From Streptococcus sp. HMSC067H01 (GTDB lineage: Bacteria; Bacillota; Bacilli; Lactobacillales; Streptococcaceae), in NCBI RefSeq assembly GCF_001814775.1, contig NZ_KV817792.1:129545-181988 (forward strand): DNA of 52,444 nt. Reading direction: 5' to 3'. The position numbers were made by a program, and so were the translations under genes. The stretch's first letter is position 1; every line of letters begins with the position of its first letter. Below, piece after piece: positions 40,551-49,186 of the stretch. Under the pieces are notes generated by a model. That model was not told the origin of the DNA, ran no database searches, and saw nothing but the letters and a program-made list of their open reading frames with translations.

Positions 40551-41519
40551 TTAGATTTTTTTCTCAATACTAAACAAGGGAGAAAGTGGACGTTTTTCGT
40601 GGATACGGACGATAGCATCCGCAAGAAGGTGAGCAATAGAGATTTGCTCAATCTTATCAATCAAACGCTCTTCTGGTAAGTAGATGGTATCCAAAACAAC
40701 CAATTTTTTAATCGCTGATTTCTGGATATTATCCATAGCAGGCCCTGAAAGTACTGGGTGCGTACAGCTTGCATATACCTCAACTGCTCCTGCTTCAGCC
40801 AAAGCATCAGCAGCATGACAGATTGTACCAGCTGTGTCAATCATGTCATCAATCAAAATACAAGTTTTTCCTTCTACCTTACCGATGATGTTCATAACCT
40901 CACTGGTATTCATCTTATCTACGCTACGACGTTTATCGATAATCGCAATAGATGTTTTCAAAAACTCGGCTAATTTACGGGCACGTGTTACTCCTCCGTG
41001 GTCTGGACTGACAACCACGTAGTCTGAACCGACCATACCGCGACGCTCAAAGTAGTCCGCAATCAAAGGAGCACCCATCAAGTGATCCACTGGAATATCA
41101 AAGAAACCTTGAATCTGTGCAGCGTGCAAATCAATCGTCAACAAACGATCTACCCCAGCAACTTCTAGCATGTTTGCAACGAGTTTTGCAGTGATTGGCT
41201 CACGCGCGCGCGCTTTTCTATCCTGACGTGCATAACCGTAGTAAGGCATAACAACGTTGACAGATTCTGCACTGGCACGCTTCAAAGCATCGACCATAAT
41301 CAAGATTTCAAGCAAGTTGTCATTAACAGGTGAGCTTGTTGATTGCAGGATAAATACGTGTCTCCCACGGATAGACTCCTCGATATTAACTTGAATTTCC
41401 CCATCTGAAAATTGGCGAACGCTTGATTTCCCCAATTCAATCCCAATCTCTTGCGCCACACGCTCTGCCAATTCTCTATTTGAAGAAAGAGCAAAGAGCT
41501 TTAAATCAGAAAAAGACAT
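40551..41519 (-). CDS. prs: Ribose-phosphate pyrophosphokinase (PRPP synthetase)
   Basis: This 322-residue protein is PRPP synthetase: [52 protein letters not shown], and the PRPP-binding loop [14 protein letters not shown]. It makes PRPP, the substrate of PurF and the signal sensed by PurR, so it is functionally linked to the purine operon. CGGAGGG precedes the ATG. Own promoter and terminator, so monocistronic. Confidence 0.96.
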   Translation of the reverse strand: MSFSDLKLFALSSNRELAERVAQEIGIELGKSSVRQFSDGEIQVNIEESIRGRHVFILQSTSSPVNDNLLEILIMVDALKRASAESVNVVMPYYGYARQDRKARAREPITAKLVANMLEVAGVDRLLTIDLHAAQIQGFFDIPVDHLMGAPLIADYFERRGMVGSDYVVVSPDHGGVTRARKLAEFLKTSIAIIDKRRSVDKMNTSEVMNIIGKVEGKTCILIDDMIDTAGTICHAADALAEAGAVEVYASCTHPVLSGPAMDNIQKSAIKKLVVLDTIYLPEERLIDKIEQISIAHLLADAIVRIHEKRPLSPLFSIEKKI

Positions 41520-41576
41520 GATTCCCTCCGGTATTTATGTATCACTTGTGTTTTTTCACAATATTTTCCAACTACC

Positions 41577-41605
41577 ATTGTAGCGCTTTTTTCTCTATTT
41601 TTCAA
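41577..41605 (-). promoter_or_regulatory. Promoter of prs
   Basis: On the minus strand TTGAAA (41605-41600), a 17-base spacer and TACAAT (41582-41577). The transcript leader is about 50 bases. Confidence 0.75.
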
Positions 41606-41609
41606 TCAA

Positions 41610-41643
41610 AAATAAAACAAGAGCAAACATTTATACTCTTGTT
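41610..41643 (-). terminator. Terminator after the PrsW-type gene
   Basis: AACAAGAG and CTCTTGTT pair across 12 bases on the minus strand and run into TTATTTTT. Confidence 0.75.
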
Positions 41644-41651
41644 ATAATCTT

Positions 41652-42479
41652 TTAAGAAATCTCTTTTATCATCGCGTCCTTGTACTTCTCAACAAACTGG
41701 AAAGCCTGATAAAAGCTATAAAGAGTAATAGCTGTTACAAGAGGAAAAGCAAGGGGCAACTCTGTCTCCAACTCTACAATAGGTGAGTTGAATAAAAAGT
41801 GTGTTCCAAAAGCCAAACCAAGATAGATCAAACCAGACTTCAGTTCTGCCTTCTGACCTTTATAAGCCCTGTAAAGCAAGTAAAGACCTAGTATGGCAAG
41901 TCCTGAAAAAGTCCAATGCGAGGCAAGAGCAGACGTTATTCGCTCTAAAATCCGAGAAATTGTATAAGCTAAGCCCTCTGGTAAATCCGAGCGAATATAG
42001 CTGATATCCTCAATCATTTGAAACCCTAAACCTGAAGCAATCCCTAGTAAAAAGATTGATTTCAATTTTTTAATTGGAATCAAATACAAAACAAAGGCCA
42101 GAGGTAGTAATTTTAAAGGTTCCTCTACAATCGGAGCTACAATGGCATTTTCCAAAGCATTCAAAAACCTACTATCTGGGAAAAGATTCGTCAGAAAATC
42201 ATGTATGTAGGTATTGGCAAAACTAGATAACCAACCCGAAATAAATATCCCACCCAATAAGGACAAAGTTATAGCCTTTCTTGGTGTTTCCCATTTATGT
42301 CCAATGCGGTATAGGAGATAAACAGCTGGAATCATATAAAAGAGTGCTAGAAAGATGGAAAGTCCCATCACTCCATATTCCGTTCCAGACATCGATCCAT
42401 CTGTAAAATACATGGTCTCATACTGTAAACCAATACACACTAATACAATAAAAACAAATAAAATAATATTTTTCTTCAT
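41652..42479 (-). CDS. PrsW-family intramembrane metalloprotease-like protein
   Basis: A 275-residue protein with about eight helices. PrsW/CPBP-like conserved residues are visible: APIVEEPLKLLPLAFVLYLI, FLLGIASGLGFQMIEDISYI and HWTFSGLAILGLY, supplying the Glu-Glu, Glu and His expected for metal binding. In Bacillus PrsW cleaves an anti-sigma factor; the target here is unknown. It follows the carbonic anhydrase gene by 24 bases and shares its transcript. Confidence 0.85.
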   Translation of the reverse strand: MKKNIILFVFIVLVCIGLQYETMYFTDGSMSGTEYGVMGLSIFLALFYMIPAVYLLYRIGHKWETPRKAITLSLLGGIFISGWLSSFANTYIHDFLTNLFPDSRFLNALENAIVAPIVEEPLKLLPLAFVLYLIPIKKLKSIFLLGIASGLGFQMIEDISYIRSDLPEGLAYTISRILERITSALASHWTFSGLAILGLYLLYRAYKGQKAELKSGLIYLGLAFGTHFLFNSPIVELETELPLAFPLVTAITLYSFYQAFQFVEKYKDAMIKEIS

Positions 42480-42503
42480 ACACTATCTTTCTACATTTAA
42501 TCC

Positions 42504-43001
42504 TTACAGTTTTACGACTGTCATCCTTCCTGTATCCACATCGTAAACCGCACCTGAAATAACAACATCATCTGGGATTAGAGGAGATTCCTGTAGCAAT
42601 CTCATATCCTCACGAACACTTTCATCAATGTCTTGAAAAGGCAAAAAGTCCTTGTCAGAAACATCCACTCCTAGTTCTTTTTTCAAATACTCCTGAAAAG
42701 GACCATTTTCAAATGTCTGTGCACCACAGTCTGTATGATGGAGCACCACAATTTCCCTTGTCCCCATTTGTTGCTGGGAAATCACAAGCGAGCGAATCAT
42801 ATCCTCCGTCACTCGACCACCCGCATTCCGCAAAATATGAGCATCTCCCAGAGCCAACCCAAGAGCTGGCGCAACGTGTAAACGCGAGTCCATACAAGTT
42901 ACGATTGCAACCTTGGTCTTTGGTTTGATTGATAAATGAAGATCTCCATGCAGTTCTACATAGGCTTGATTGGCTTTTAAAAAATTTTCAAAATAGGACA
43001 T
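42504..43001 (-). CDS. Beta-class carbonic anhydrase
   Basis: The 165-residue protein has zinc ligands Cys-36 (TCMDSRLH), His-89 and Cys-92 (HHTDCG), with Asp-38/Arg-40 as the catalytic dyad. It interconverts CO2 and bicarbonate. Bicarbonate feeds PurK and fatty acid synthesis, a possible reason for its importance in ambient air. Start ATG at 43001; ribosome binding site GTGAG is modest. A promoter lies at 43057-43085. Confidence 0.93.
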   Translation of the reverse strand: MSYFENFLKANQAYVELHGDLHLSIKPKTKVAIVTCMDSRLHVAPALGLALGDAHILRNAGGRVTEDMIRSLVISQQQMGTREIVVLHHTDCGAQTFENGPFQEYLKKELGVDVSDKDFLPFQDIDESVREDMRLLQESPLIPDDVVISGAVYDVDTGRMTVVKL

Positions 43002-43056
43002 GACAACTCACTTTCTAGTCTACCAGATAATTTGAACACCAAATTATTTATCTCCT

Positions 43057-43085
43057 ATCTTACCATCTTTTTTTTGTCTTGTCAG
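43057..43085 (-). promoter_or_regulatory. Promoter of the carbonic anhydrase gene
   Basis: On the minus strand CTGACA (43085-43080), a 17-base spacer and TAAGAT (43062-43057), extended by TGG. Confidence 0.6.
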
Positions 43086-43102
43086 CTGTCAACCTCTCTA
43101 TT

Positions 43103-43155
43103 AAAAAACCAAGACAGAGACATCCAGCTTCTAGCTTGGGCTTCTGTCCTAGTTT
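43103..43155 (-). terminator. Terminator of the AIM24-type gene
   Basis: AAACTAGGACAGA and TCTGTCTTGGTTT (two G-T pairs) form a 13-bp stem on the minus strand, followed by TTT. The loop is about 24 bases. Confidence 0.75.
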
Positions 43156-43160
43156 TATTT

Positions 43161-43856
43161 TTATGAACCTTTTTGGATATACTTATTGAGCGATCCTGCA
43201 AAGCTCTGAAGATTGAGACTTTGTACGTAGACCTCACCAGTTCCTCGGAAGGTATTCACCACTCCTTCACCCGTACCAATAGACTGCCAGAAGCCATTTT
43301 CTAAGTGAATATGATAGTCCAAAGATTGACTCCAAGCCACCACATGGGCATTGTCAATAGTTATTTCTTGGTTTTGAAGCTCAATTTTCTTGATAGAGCC
43401 AAAAGCATTGGCCAAGAGAGTTCCCTGACCTTGGGTAGTCATCACAAAGAGACCGCCTTGCCCTCCGAACAGAGCTTTCCCAATAGACTGACTCTCCATA
43501 GTATAGGAAGCTGTACCATCAAGAGCTAGAAAGGCCCCATCATTCAGTCGATATTGTTTTTCACCTAGTTCAAGAGCAATTACTTGCCCAGGAGTATCTG
43601 GTGCTAGAGCAAGGTTCCCGTTATCAGACTCTGCTACAGCTTGAGTAATGAAGGTGCTTTCACCAGAAACCATTGAACGTCCTACAGCTTTAACAAAACG
43701 TCCCAAACCTGAACCGCTAGCATTGAGCTGGGTATTGAGGCTTACGTTAGGCGTATGGTAAACCATACTACCTCGCTGGATATAGACGGTTTCTCCTTGA
43801 TTGAGTGACAACTCTACCAAAGGAAATTGCATATGACTGTCCATAGAAAATTTCAT
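43161..43856 (-). CDS. AIM24 / TIGR00266-type protein
   Basis: The 231-residue beta-rich protein belongs to the AIM24 family (QGETVYIQRGSMVYHTPNVS, SGESTFITQAVAESDNGNLA, GGQGGLFVMTTQGQGTLL). It is soluble with no signal peptide. The family fold resembles the TRAP RNA-binding protein but the bacterial role is unknown. AGGAGG precedes the ATG. It follows radA by 70 bases. Confidence 0.88.
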   Translation of the reverse strand: MKFSMDSHMQFPLVELSLNQGETVYIQRGSMVYHTPNVSLNTQLNASGSGLGRFVKAVGRSMVSGESTFITQAVAESDNGNLALAPDTPGQVIALELGEKQYRLNDGAFLALDGTASYTMESQSIGKALFGGQGGLFVMTTQGQGTLLANAFGSIKKIELQNQEITIDNAHVVAWSQSLDYHIHLENGFWQSIGTGEGVVNTFRGTGEVYVQSLNLQSFAGSLNKYIQKGS

Positions 43857-43926
43857 CAGAAATTCCTCCTTGTTTTAATAAAAGTTAGCAATAAAATAAT
43901 TAGTAATCTATACCTGGATACAACTA

Positions 43927-45288
43927 TTAGGAGAAAACCTTCTTCAAAACTTCACCGATAGTCGTCACCCCAATGACCTGAATTTCCTTGGGTGGAGTGA
44001 TTCCTGTCAAGGAATTTTTCGGTACATAGATTTTTGTAAATCCAAGTTTCGCTGCTTCATTGATGCGTTGCTCAATCCTATTGACTCGACGAATCTCTCC
44101 TGTCAAACCCAACTCTCCCACAAAACATTCTTGAGGATTGGTTGGTTTATCCTTGTAGCTTGAAGCTATAGCAACCGCAACTGCCAAGTCAATAGCAGGC
44201 TCATCTAATTTAACACCTCCAGCTGATTTAAGATAAGCATCCTGATTTTGAAGCAAGAGACCTGCCCGTTTTTCCAAAACAGCCATAATCAAGCTAGCAC
44301 GATTGAAGTCAAGACCTGTTGTAGTCCGCTTGGCATTTCCAAACATAGTCGGCGTCACCAAGGCCTGCACTTCAGCAAGAATTGGACGGGTTCCTTCCAT
44401 GGTCACTACGATGGACGAACCAGTCGCACCGTCTAAACGCTCTTCTAAGAAAACTTGACTAGGATTAAGAACCTCAACCAGTCCACCCGACTGCATCTCA
44501 AAGATTCCAATCTCATTAGTGGAACCAAAACGATTTTTGACTGCTCTCAAGATACGGAAGGTATGGTGGCGCTCCCCTTCAAAGTAAAGTACTGTATCCA
44601 CCATATGCTCCAACATACGAGGCCCAGCCAGAGTGCCCTCCTTGGTCACATGTCCAACTATAAAGATAGCAATGTTATTGGTTTTGGCCAGCTGCATGAG
44701 TTCAGCTGTTACCTCACGTACCTGAGACACAGAGCCTTGAACCCCTGAAATCTCAGGAGACATAATGGTTTGGATGGAGTCGATGATGAGAAAATCTGGC
44801 TGAATTCTCTCTACTTCTGCACGAACACTTTGCATATTGGTCTCGGCATAGAGATAAAACTCACTATCGATATCCCCCAAGCGCTCCGCTCGTAACTTGA
44901 TTTGCTGGGCAGACTCCTCACCACTGACATAGAGAACTGTTCCCACTTGAGACAGCTGGGTTGAGACTTGTAAGAGAAGAGTTGATTTCCCAATACCTGG
45001 ATCCCCTCCAATGAGGACAAGACTTCCTGGTACCACGCCACCACCGAGTACACGGTTGAATTCCTCCATCTCAGTCTTAGTACGATGGACATTGATAGAG
45101 GTCACTTCAGCCAGTTTCATGGGCTTGGCTTTCTCACCTGTCAAGGAAACACGCGCATTCTTAACCTCTGCAACCTCAACTTCCTCAACAAAAGAAGACC
45201 AAGACCCACAGTTTGGACAACGCCCTAAATACTTTGGGGAATTATATTCACAATTTTGACACACAAATGTCGCTTTTTTCTTTGCGAT
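43927..45288 (-). CDS. radA: DNA repair and transformation protein RadA
   Basis: RadA/Sms, about 453 residues: an N-terminal zinc finger ([18 protein letters not shown]), Walker [15 protein letters not shown], the RadA motif [11 protein letters not shown] and a C-terminal Lon-type domain ([15 protein letters not shown]). RadA is a branch-migration helicase needed for recombination in transformation. No ATG, GTG or TTG exists upstream except a GTG next to the first zinc Cys, with no ribosome binding site. Homologues begin MAKKK..., which here corresponds to ATC at 45288, 6 bases after AGAGG; ATT at 45291 is the alternative. So the start codon is probably non-canonical. Confidence 0.85.
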   Translation of the reverse strand: MAKKKATFVCQNCEYNSPKYLGRCPNCGSWSSFVEEVEVAEVKNARVSLTGEKAKPMKLAEVTSINVHRTKTEMEEFNRVLGGGVVPGSLVLIGGDPGIGKSTLLLQVSTQLSQVGTVLYVSGEESAQQIKLRAERLGDIDSEFYLYAETNMQSVRAEVERIQPDFLIIDSIQTIMSPEISGVQGSVSQVREVTAELMQLAKTNNIAIFIVGHVTKEGTLAGPRMLEHMVDTVLYFEGERHHTFRILRAVKNRFGSTNEIGIFEMQSGGLVEVLNPSQVFLEERLDGATGSSIVVTMEGTRPILAEVQALVTPTMFGNAKRTTTGLDFNRASLIMAVLEKRAGLLLQNQDAYLKSAGGVKLDEPAIDLAVAVAIASSYKDKPTNPQECFVGELGLTGEIRRVNRIEQRINEAAKLGFTKIYVPKNSLTGITPPKEIQVIGVTTIGEVLKKVFS

Positions 45289-45301
45289 AATAAACCTCTT
45301 T

Positions 45302-45817
45302 CTATATTTCTATCTCACACTCAATCACTTGGCAAAAATCAATCTTCTCATTTGCCACAAACTGCCGAATCAGCATACGATGGGCTACAACTACCACAGT
45401 TTGATGGTCCCGATACTTAGCCATGCATTCTAGAAAACGAGTCTTCATCTCTACAGCTGTCTCATATTGAATAGGACTATTAGGAAGTAACTCCCCCTTA
45501 TTTTCTAGAAACATAGTACGAGCTTTTTCAAAATTATCTGTGCCACTTTCATAGACCTGCCATTCATGTAATAAAGGCTCTACTCTTAAAGGAAGTCCAG
45601 TAGCACAAGCCACATAGCAAGCAGTCTCTAAAGCTCTTGTGACTGCAGAAGAAACTAGTAGATCAGCTGAGTGTAGCAAAGAATTTTTGCAAAGTTCCTG
45701 AGCTTGTTGTCTTCCTTTCACCGATAAAGGGGCCAAGTCTATCCCAAATCCCGTATAAGAACGCTCCTCTAACTCACGGTAATTTGGCTCTCCATGACGC
45801 ACAAAAATAATCTTCAT
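45302..45817 (-). CDS. Histidine phosphatase-superfamily protein
   Basis: About 171 residues from [20 protein letters not shown]. The phosphate-binding RHGEP and the second His in [12 protein letters not shown] mark the phosphoglycerate-mutase-like phosphatase superfamily. Start at 45817, two bases after the dut stop; the frame upstream overlaps dut and is unlikely to be used. Substrate unknown. It lies between dut and radA in one operon. Confidence 0.88.
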   Translation of the reverse strand: MKIIFVRHGEPNYRELEERSYTGFGIDLAPLSVKGRQQAQELCKNSLLHSADLLVSSAVTRALETACYVACATGLPLRVEPLLHEWQVYESGTDNFEKARTMFLENKGELLPNSPIQYETAVEMKTRFLECMAKYRDHQTVVVVAHRMLIRQFVANEKIDFCQVIECEIEI

Positions 45818-45818
45818 C

Positions 45819-46262
45819 TTAGTGCCCAGTCGATCCAAATCCACCAGTCCGCACTCCGTCTGCCTCATCTCCATCTGCGATTAAAAATGGTGCAAAAACA
45901 GCCTGAACTACACGTTCCCCAACTTCAAGAACAACTTCTTGATCTGTGATGTTTTTCATCTGCGCAAAAATATGCCCTTCATTTCCAGGATTTCCATAAT
46001 AATCCCCATCAATAACCCCAACTGAGTTAATTAAAACCAAGCCCTTCTTACGAGGGTTTGAAGAACGATCATAGAGATAAAGCACTTCTGTCGGTTGCAT
46101 ATAAGCCTTGACCCCAGTTGGAACGAGGACGATTTCTCCTGGTGCAATAACTGTGCGCTCCGCAACCTTTAAGTCGTACCCAGCTGCATGCGCTGTCTCA
46201 CGCTTGGGCAACAAATTTTCATCTGTAAAACTAGAAACCAATTCAAAACCACGAATTTTCAT
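45819..46262 (-). CDS. dut: dUTP diphosphatase
   Basis: The 147-residue trimeric dUTPase shows motif I (AAGYDLKVAE), motif II (DRSSNPRKKG), motif III (GVIDGDYYGN) and the C-terminal motif V (RTGGFGSTG). It hydrolyses dUTP to dUMP, keeping uracil out of DNA. AAGAGAA precedes the ATG. Its upstream flank is interrupted by the prophage remnant; phage att sequence lies 61 bases before the start. A phage origin for dut is possible but its operon position matches the conserved chromosomal copy. Confidence 0.94.
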   Translation of the reverse strand: MKIRGFELVSSFTDENLLPKRETAHAAGYDLKVAERTVIAPGEIVLVPTGVKAYMQPTEVLYLYDRSSNPRKKGLVLINSVGVIDGDYYGNPGNEGHIFAQMKNITDQEVVLEVGERVVQAVFAPFLIADGDEADGVRTGGFGSTGH

Positions 46263-46322
46263 ATTATTCTCTTTTCTATTGTCTTTTATTCTAGGCTATT
46301 TTATCTTATTTATTCGAAAAAA

Positions 46323-46338
46323 GCACGAAAAAAGAGCA
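46323..46338. repeat. att direct repeat, dut side
   Basis: GCACGAAAAAAGAGCA is identical to the 16 bases at 48290-48305, which are the 3' end of ffs. It marks the distal end of the prophage remnant. Confidence 0.8.
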
Positions 46339-46437
46339 TATAACAACTCAAAAGAATAACGCCCGCCTTTTAGCACGTTATAAGGCAAGCTGGATACCCA
46401 GACTGATTTAAAATGAGGGTTAATATTCTCTTGTACT

Positions 46438-46893
46438 CTAAAGATCGTCTGTTGCCCCCCTTACTTCATCTAGCCACTCATCGACAATATGGATTGTTTC
46501 AGTTGATCCTTTCTCAGCCTCCTCACGCTCTCTATTATCATGTTTGAGCGCTCTTATATGCTCTTTCTGCTCTTGTATATCGTACCTATCTTTGGTATTG
46601 GTTAGCTTGATTATGTTCTCAGTTGCTTTCTTATTACCTTTTACAGCTTGCTGGAACGTAGCAAAAGCTAGCAAAGCCTCATTATTGCCAGCCATGCCCA
46701 TTTCTTCAAGTTGTTTCTTGATTTTACTATCCGTCACATCCAAAGATAAGAGGGTTTCAAATGCTTTTTTTAGATCGGCTTTCTTTCTTCTTGCTACTCC
46801 GGATGCTTTACCTCCTTTTGAGCTGATAGCTCTTGCTTCATCTTTGGTTCGTTCGGTCACTGGTTTTAAATTTTTAGTTCCATCTCTAGGCAA
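46438..46893 (-). CDS. Phage protein with KGG-type N-terminus
   Basis: The 151-residue protein is basic and helical with AISSKGGKASGVARRKKADL near the N-terminus, as in proteins encoded next to phage terminase genes (possibly a small-terminase relative). It starts with TTG at 46893, just after AAAGGAGGGTG. The C-terminal half is charged (EHIRALKHDNREREEAEKGS). It is the distal gene of the prophage remnant. Exact role unknown. Confidence 0.65.
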   Translation of the reverse strand: MPRDGTKNLKPVTERTKDEARAISSKGGKASGVARRKKADLKKAFETLLSLDVTDSKIKKQLEEMGMAGNNEALLAFATFQQAVKGNKKATENIIKLTNTKDRYDIQEQKEHIRALKHDNREREEAEKGSTETIHIVDEWLDEVRGATDDL

Positions 46894-46987
46894 TTTTCAC
46901 CCTCCTTTCAAACAAAAAATCACAAGCATTTTATACTTATGATTTCGTTGTATCTGCTAAAAAAGGGATGTTTTAAGACGGGAAAAT

Positions 46988-47010
46988 AAAAAAGCCCCAA
47001 TTTAGGGGCT
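46988..47010 (-). terminator. Phage terminator
   Basis: AGCCCC and GGGGCT pair across 6 bases on the minus strand, followed by TTTTTTATTTT. Confidence 0.8.
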
Positions 47011-47019
47011 AAGATGTAA

Positions 47020-47087
47020 CGTAGTAGCCCGGATTCGAACCGGAATCTCCTCCATCAAGGCGTAATCCCTATATACTACTCCCTACG
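47020..47087 (-). tRNA. Degenerate tRNA-like sequence in the prophage remnant
   Basis: The minus strand has a perfect T-arm (TCCGG-TTCGAAT-CCGGG) and a partial acceptor pairing, but at 68 bases the anticodon arm is poor and no anticodon can be assigned. A terminator follows directly. It overlaps the 3' end of the adjacent phage gene. Possibly a phage tRNA pseudogene. Confidence 0.35.
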
Positions 47088-47486
47088 TTTCTTAGTGTGA
47101 TTATACCACTCTTTTTCTACTTTTTCAACAAGTTTATGCTCTTTTGGTGTCAAATTGGATGCACCCTTTTTACTTCTCTCATATTCTGCATGATTATAGC
47201 CATGATGAGTATGTGGTTTCATGCCTTTGTGCACATGATCTAAGTCAATTTGCTTATTACGCTTATTTTTTTCATCAAAATAAACAATACTCTTGGGTGC
47301 GTTTTTGTTCTTGTCGATGAGCACATAAACTCTACCTTTTGTCATCGTTTCCATTGGAGACTTTTGTGACCCTTGCTCATTTTGAGTAACAAATTTTATA
47401 TTGCCTACTTTATGTACTGTCTCATACTCTGTGCCATATATCTTCTTTTTGTCGCTTATTCTAGAGCTCGCTCCACGACCTCCCAT
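47076..47486 (-). CDS. Phage protein (MGGRGASS-type)
   Basis: A 136-residue basic protein starting MGGRGASSRISDKKKIYG, a start often seen in phage virion-module proteins. It has a His-rich stretch (DHVHKGMKPHTHHGYNHAEY), possibly metal-binding. It follows the head-type gene remnant by about 18 bases. The ribosome binding site is weak. Its function is unknown. Confidence 0.55.
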   Translation of the reverse strand: MGGRGASSRISDKKKIYGTEYETVHKVGNIKFVTQNEQGSQKSPMETMTKGRVYVLIDKNKNAPKSIVYFDEKNKRNKQIDLDHVHKGMKPHTHHGYNHAEYERSKKGASNLTPKEHKLVEKVEKEWYNHTKKRRE

Positions 47487-47504
47487 TTTTTAAACTTCTT
47501 TCTT

Positions 47505-47725
47505 TTATTCGTATGAATAAGTATAACCATATTTTTTAGCGTTTTTCTTCAGCCACAAATCAGAGCCTTTTGTAATTCGATAAGCTTTTGAGTTGTTAGT
47601 TGCAACTAAAGTATTCATGTTTTTTACTGACGCAAATGAGTGTAGGTCAGTGCTTGAGAAATTCCCACCGCTCGGATGGTTATGGATTGCTGTACATCCT
47701 CCAAAATAGGCAGAATATTGTAGGG
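47505..47725 (-). pseudogene. 3' fragment of a phage head-morphogenesis-type gene
   Basis: The minus strand encodes LQYSAYFGGCTAIHNHPSGG followed by NFSSTDLHSFASVKNMNTLV and ends KNAKKYGYTYSYE. HNHPS with a downstream S..D is a JAB-like metal-binding signature found at the C-terminus of some phage minor head proteins. The 5' part is missing: upstream of about 47725 the sequence is the reverse of an integrase gene. Confidence 0.7.
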
Positions 47726-48205
47726 CTTGCTGCCTTGAGTTACAAAGAGGATATAGACTTTTCAAAAAAGACAATTCACATAAGGCATACATACGATTTT
47801 AGACTTAAAAAGAGAATTGCACAAAAGACGGCAAAATCAGATAGAATTATAACCGCTCCTAAAAAAGTGTTAGACATCATCAAAGAGCAAATTGTAGAGA
47901 ATACCAAAAACGGATTTGATAATGATTCTATTTTTATCAACACTCTAGGAGAGCCAATAACAAGTGCCATGGTTATTATACCTTTAAAAAATCATGGTAA
48001 AAAGCTAGGTATTGACAAAAACATCACTACTCACATGTTCAAACATTCTCATATCTCTTTACTTGCTGAACTAGGCATCCCGCTAACTGCTATTATGGAC
48101 AGAGTAGGGCATAGTGACTCAAAGACCACACTAGAGATTTATTCTCATGTCACTCAAAAAATGGTATTAGATATATCTAGCAAACTAGATAAAGTAAAAC
48201 TCTAA
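47725..48205 (+). pseudogene. 3' fragment of a tyrosine integrase
   Basis: From about 47727 the plus strand encodes LAALSYKEDIDFSKKTIHIR through ITTHMFKHSHISLLAELGIP, AIMDRVGHSDSKTTLEIYSH and a short tail. HxxK, GHS and the nucleophile Tyr in EIYSH are the C-terminal catalytic motifs of the phage integrase family. The N-terminal domains and the first catalytic Arg are lost at the junction. It cannot be active. Confidence 0.85.
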
Positions 48206-48252
48206 AATTTTGCCCCTTATCTGCCCCTTTTTATCACTCACAACAAACAAAA

Positions 48253-48285
48253 ACCCCTTAAAGTGTTGATACTAAAGGGCTTTTT
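48253..48285 (+). terminator. Terminator of the integrase gene
   Basis: An imperfect hairpin CCCTTAAAGT...ACTAAAGGG followed by CTTTTTG, 48 bases after the integrase stop. Confidence 0.6.
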
Positions 48286-48289
48286 GATT

Positions 48290-48305
48290 GCACGAAAAAA
48301 GAGCA
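48290..48305. repeat. att direct repeat, ffs side
   Basis: GCACGAAAAAAGAGCA; read on the minus strand it is the last stem strand and T run of the SRP RNA gene. Identical to 46323-46338. Confidence 0.8.
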
Positions 48306-48373
48306 CACAATTCACACTCGCTTAGGGCTGCTGGATTCCTCCCCTGACCCGCTTCACGCAGAACTGTTGCTCC
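48296..48373 (-). ncRNA. ffs: Signal recognition particle RNA (small bacterial 4.5S type)
   Basis: The minus strand contains GCGGGTCAGGGGAGGAATCC then AGCAGCCC, the conserved helix 8 of SRP RNA with its GGAA-type loop and the GTCAGG/AGCAGCC symmetric loop. The ends GGAGCA and TGCTC pair, followed by TTTTTT. It sits between tadA and dut as in pneumococcus. An extended -10 (TGATATAAT) precedes it. Its 3' end served as the prophage integration site. Ends are approximate. Confidence 0.88.
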
Positions 48374-48380
48374 ATTAGTT

Positions 48381-48389
48381 ATTATATCA
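48381..48389 (-). promoter_or_regulatory. Extended -10 promoter of ffs
   Basis: TGATATAAT on the minus strand (TATAAT at 48386-48381), with the predicted transcript start near 48374. Confidence 0.7.
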
Positions 48390-48415
48390 CATTTCCCAAG
48401 ATTTTAAAAGAGAAA

Positions 48416-48883
48416 TTATTTTTTCCGTCGATTTCTGAAAAATTCCTGCATAATGCCTGCACATTCACTCTCTAAAATCCCTGTTTCAACCTCTACACGA
48501 TGATTGAGGCGCTCATCTGTCAAGATATCATACAGACTTCCAGCTGCACCAAATTTCTGATTTTTAGCCCCATAAACTACCTTAGGGATACGAGCAAGTC
48601 CAATCGCCCCACTACACATAACGCAGGGCTCTATAGTCACAAAAAGTGTGCAGTCGAGCAAGCGCCAGCTCTCTTCCCTCAGATTCGCATTCTCGATGGC
48701 CATAATTTCCGCATGCATGACCGCACGTTGCAACTCCTCACGTGCATTGTGCCCCCGACCAATGATTTCTCCGTCCTTGACAATCACACAACCAATTGGG
48801 ATTTCATCATGCTCTAAAGCAATCTCCGCCTCCTTTAGGGCCTCTCTCATAAAAACTTCTTTTTCTTCAATTGTATAATCCAT
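48416..48883 (-). CDS. tadA: tRNA adenosine-34 deaminase
   Basis: TadA, 155 residues from MDYTIEEKEVFMREALKEAE. Zinc ligands lie in HAEIMAIENA and PCVMCSGAIGLARI, and the proton-shuttle Glu is in HAE. It converts A34 to inosine in tRNA-Arg(ACG). I choose the ATG at 48883 (GAGAAGTT before it) over an upstream start that would add 19 non-conserved residues. Confidence 0.93.
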   Translation of the reverse strand: MDYTIEEKEVFMREALKEAEIALEHDEIPIGCVIVKDGEIIGRGHNAREELQRAVMHAEIMAIENANLREESWRLLDCTLFVTIEPCVMCSGAIGLARIPKVVYGAKNQKFGAAGSLYDILTDERLNHRVEVETGILESECAGIMQEFFRNRRKK

Positions 48884-48940
48884 AACTTCTCTCTTTTCTC
48901 GCCTATCAATTCTATCATTATAGCATGTTTTCCTAGACAA

Positions 48941-49186
48941 AAAAAGACCTCTATAATATTTGCAGAAACCAACTTTAGATAGTATTCAATCTCTGGTTTG
49001 TAGAAATAATATTATAAAAAGAGTATAATAGTAGCAAAATTGAGAGAAACATTAGAAATCATGAACTAGAAGTAATGGAGACAACTGATACAAAATATCC
49101 AAATCTGTCGGAAGATTTTTAACTATAAGTCTCCAAGAGATGATTATCCTGAGATTTAAATAATAAACAAGATGAAAGGGTAAATA
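48941..49186 (+). other. Leader region of the orphan membrane gene with a possible gene remnant
   Basis: TATAAT at 49024-49029 may be the promoter of the following gene. The stretch 49021-49122 reads in one frame as EYNSSKIERNIRNHELEVME then TTDTKYPNLSEDF and a stop, protein-like but without a start signal; it may be the tail of a lost gene. Confidence 0.35.

Larger units (their letters stand above)
46323..48305. mobile_element. Deleted prophage remnant integrated at ffs
   Basis: About 2 kb bounded by a 16-bp perfect direct repeat. It holds a KGG-type phage gene, a tRNA-like sequence, an MGGRG-type phage gene, the 3' end of a phage head-type gene and the 3' end of a tyrosine integrase. The last two are joined head-on at about 47725, so nearly the entire phage has been deleted. 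The integrase end lies next to the ffs-proximal att, as expected. Confidence 0.85.

Noticed and set aside
47600..47726. 5' part of a 201-codon plus-strand integrase frame
   Set aside because: These codons are antisense to the phage head-gene fragment and appear only because the two fragments were joined; only the part from about 47727 is integrase.
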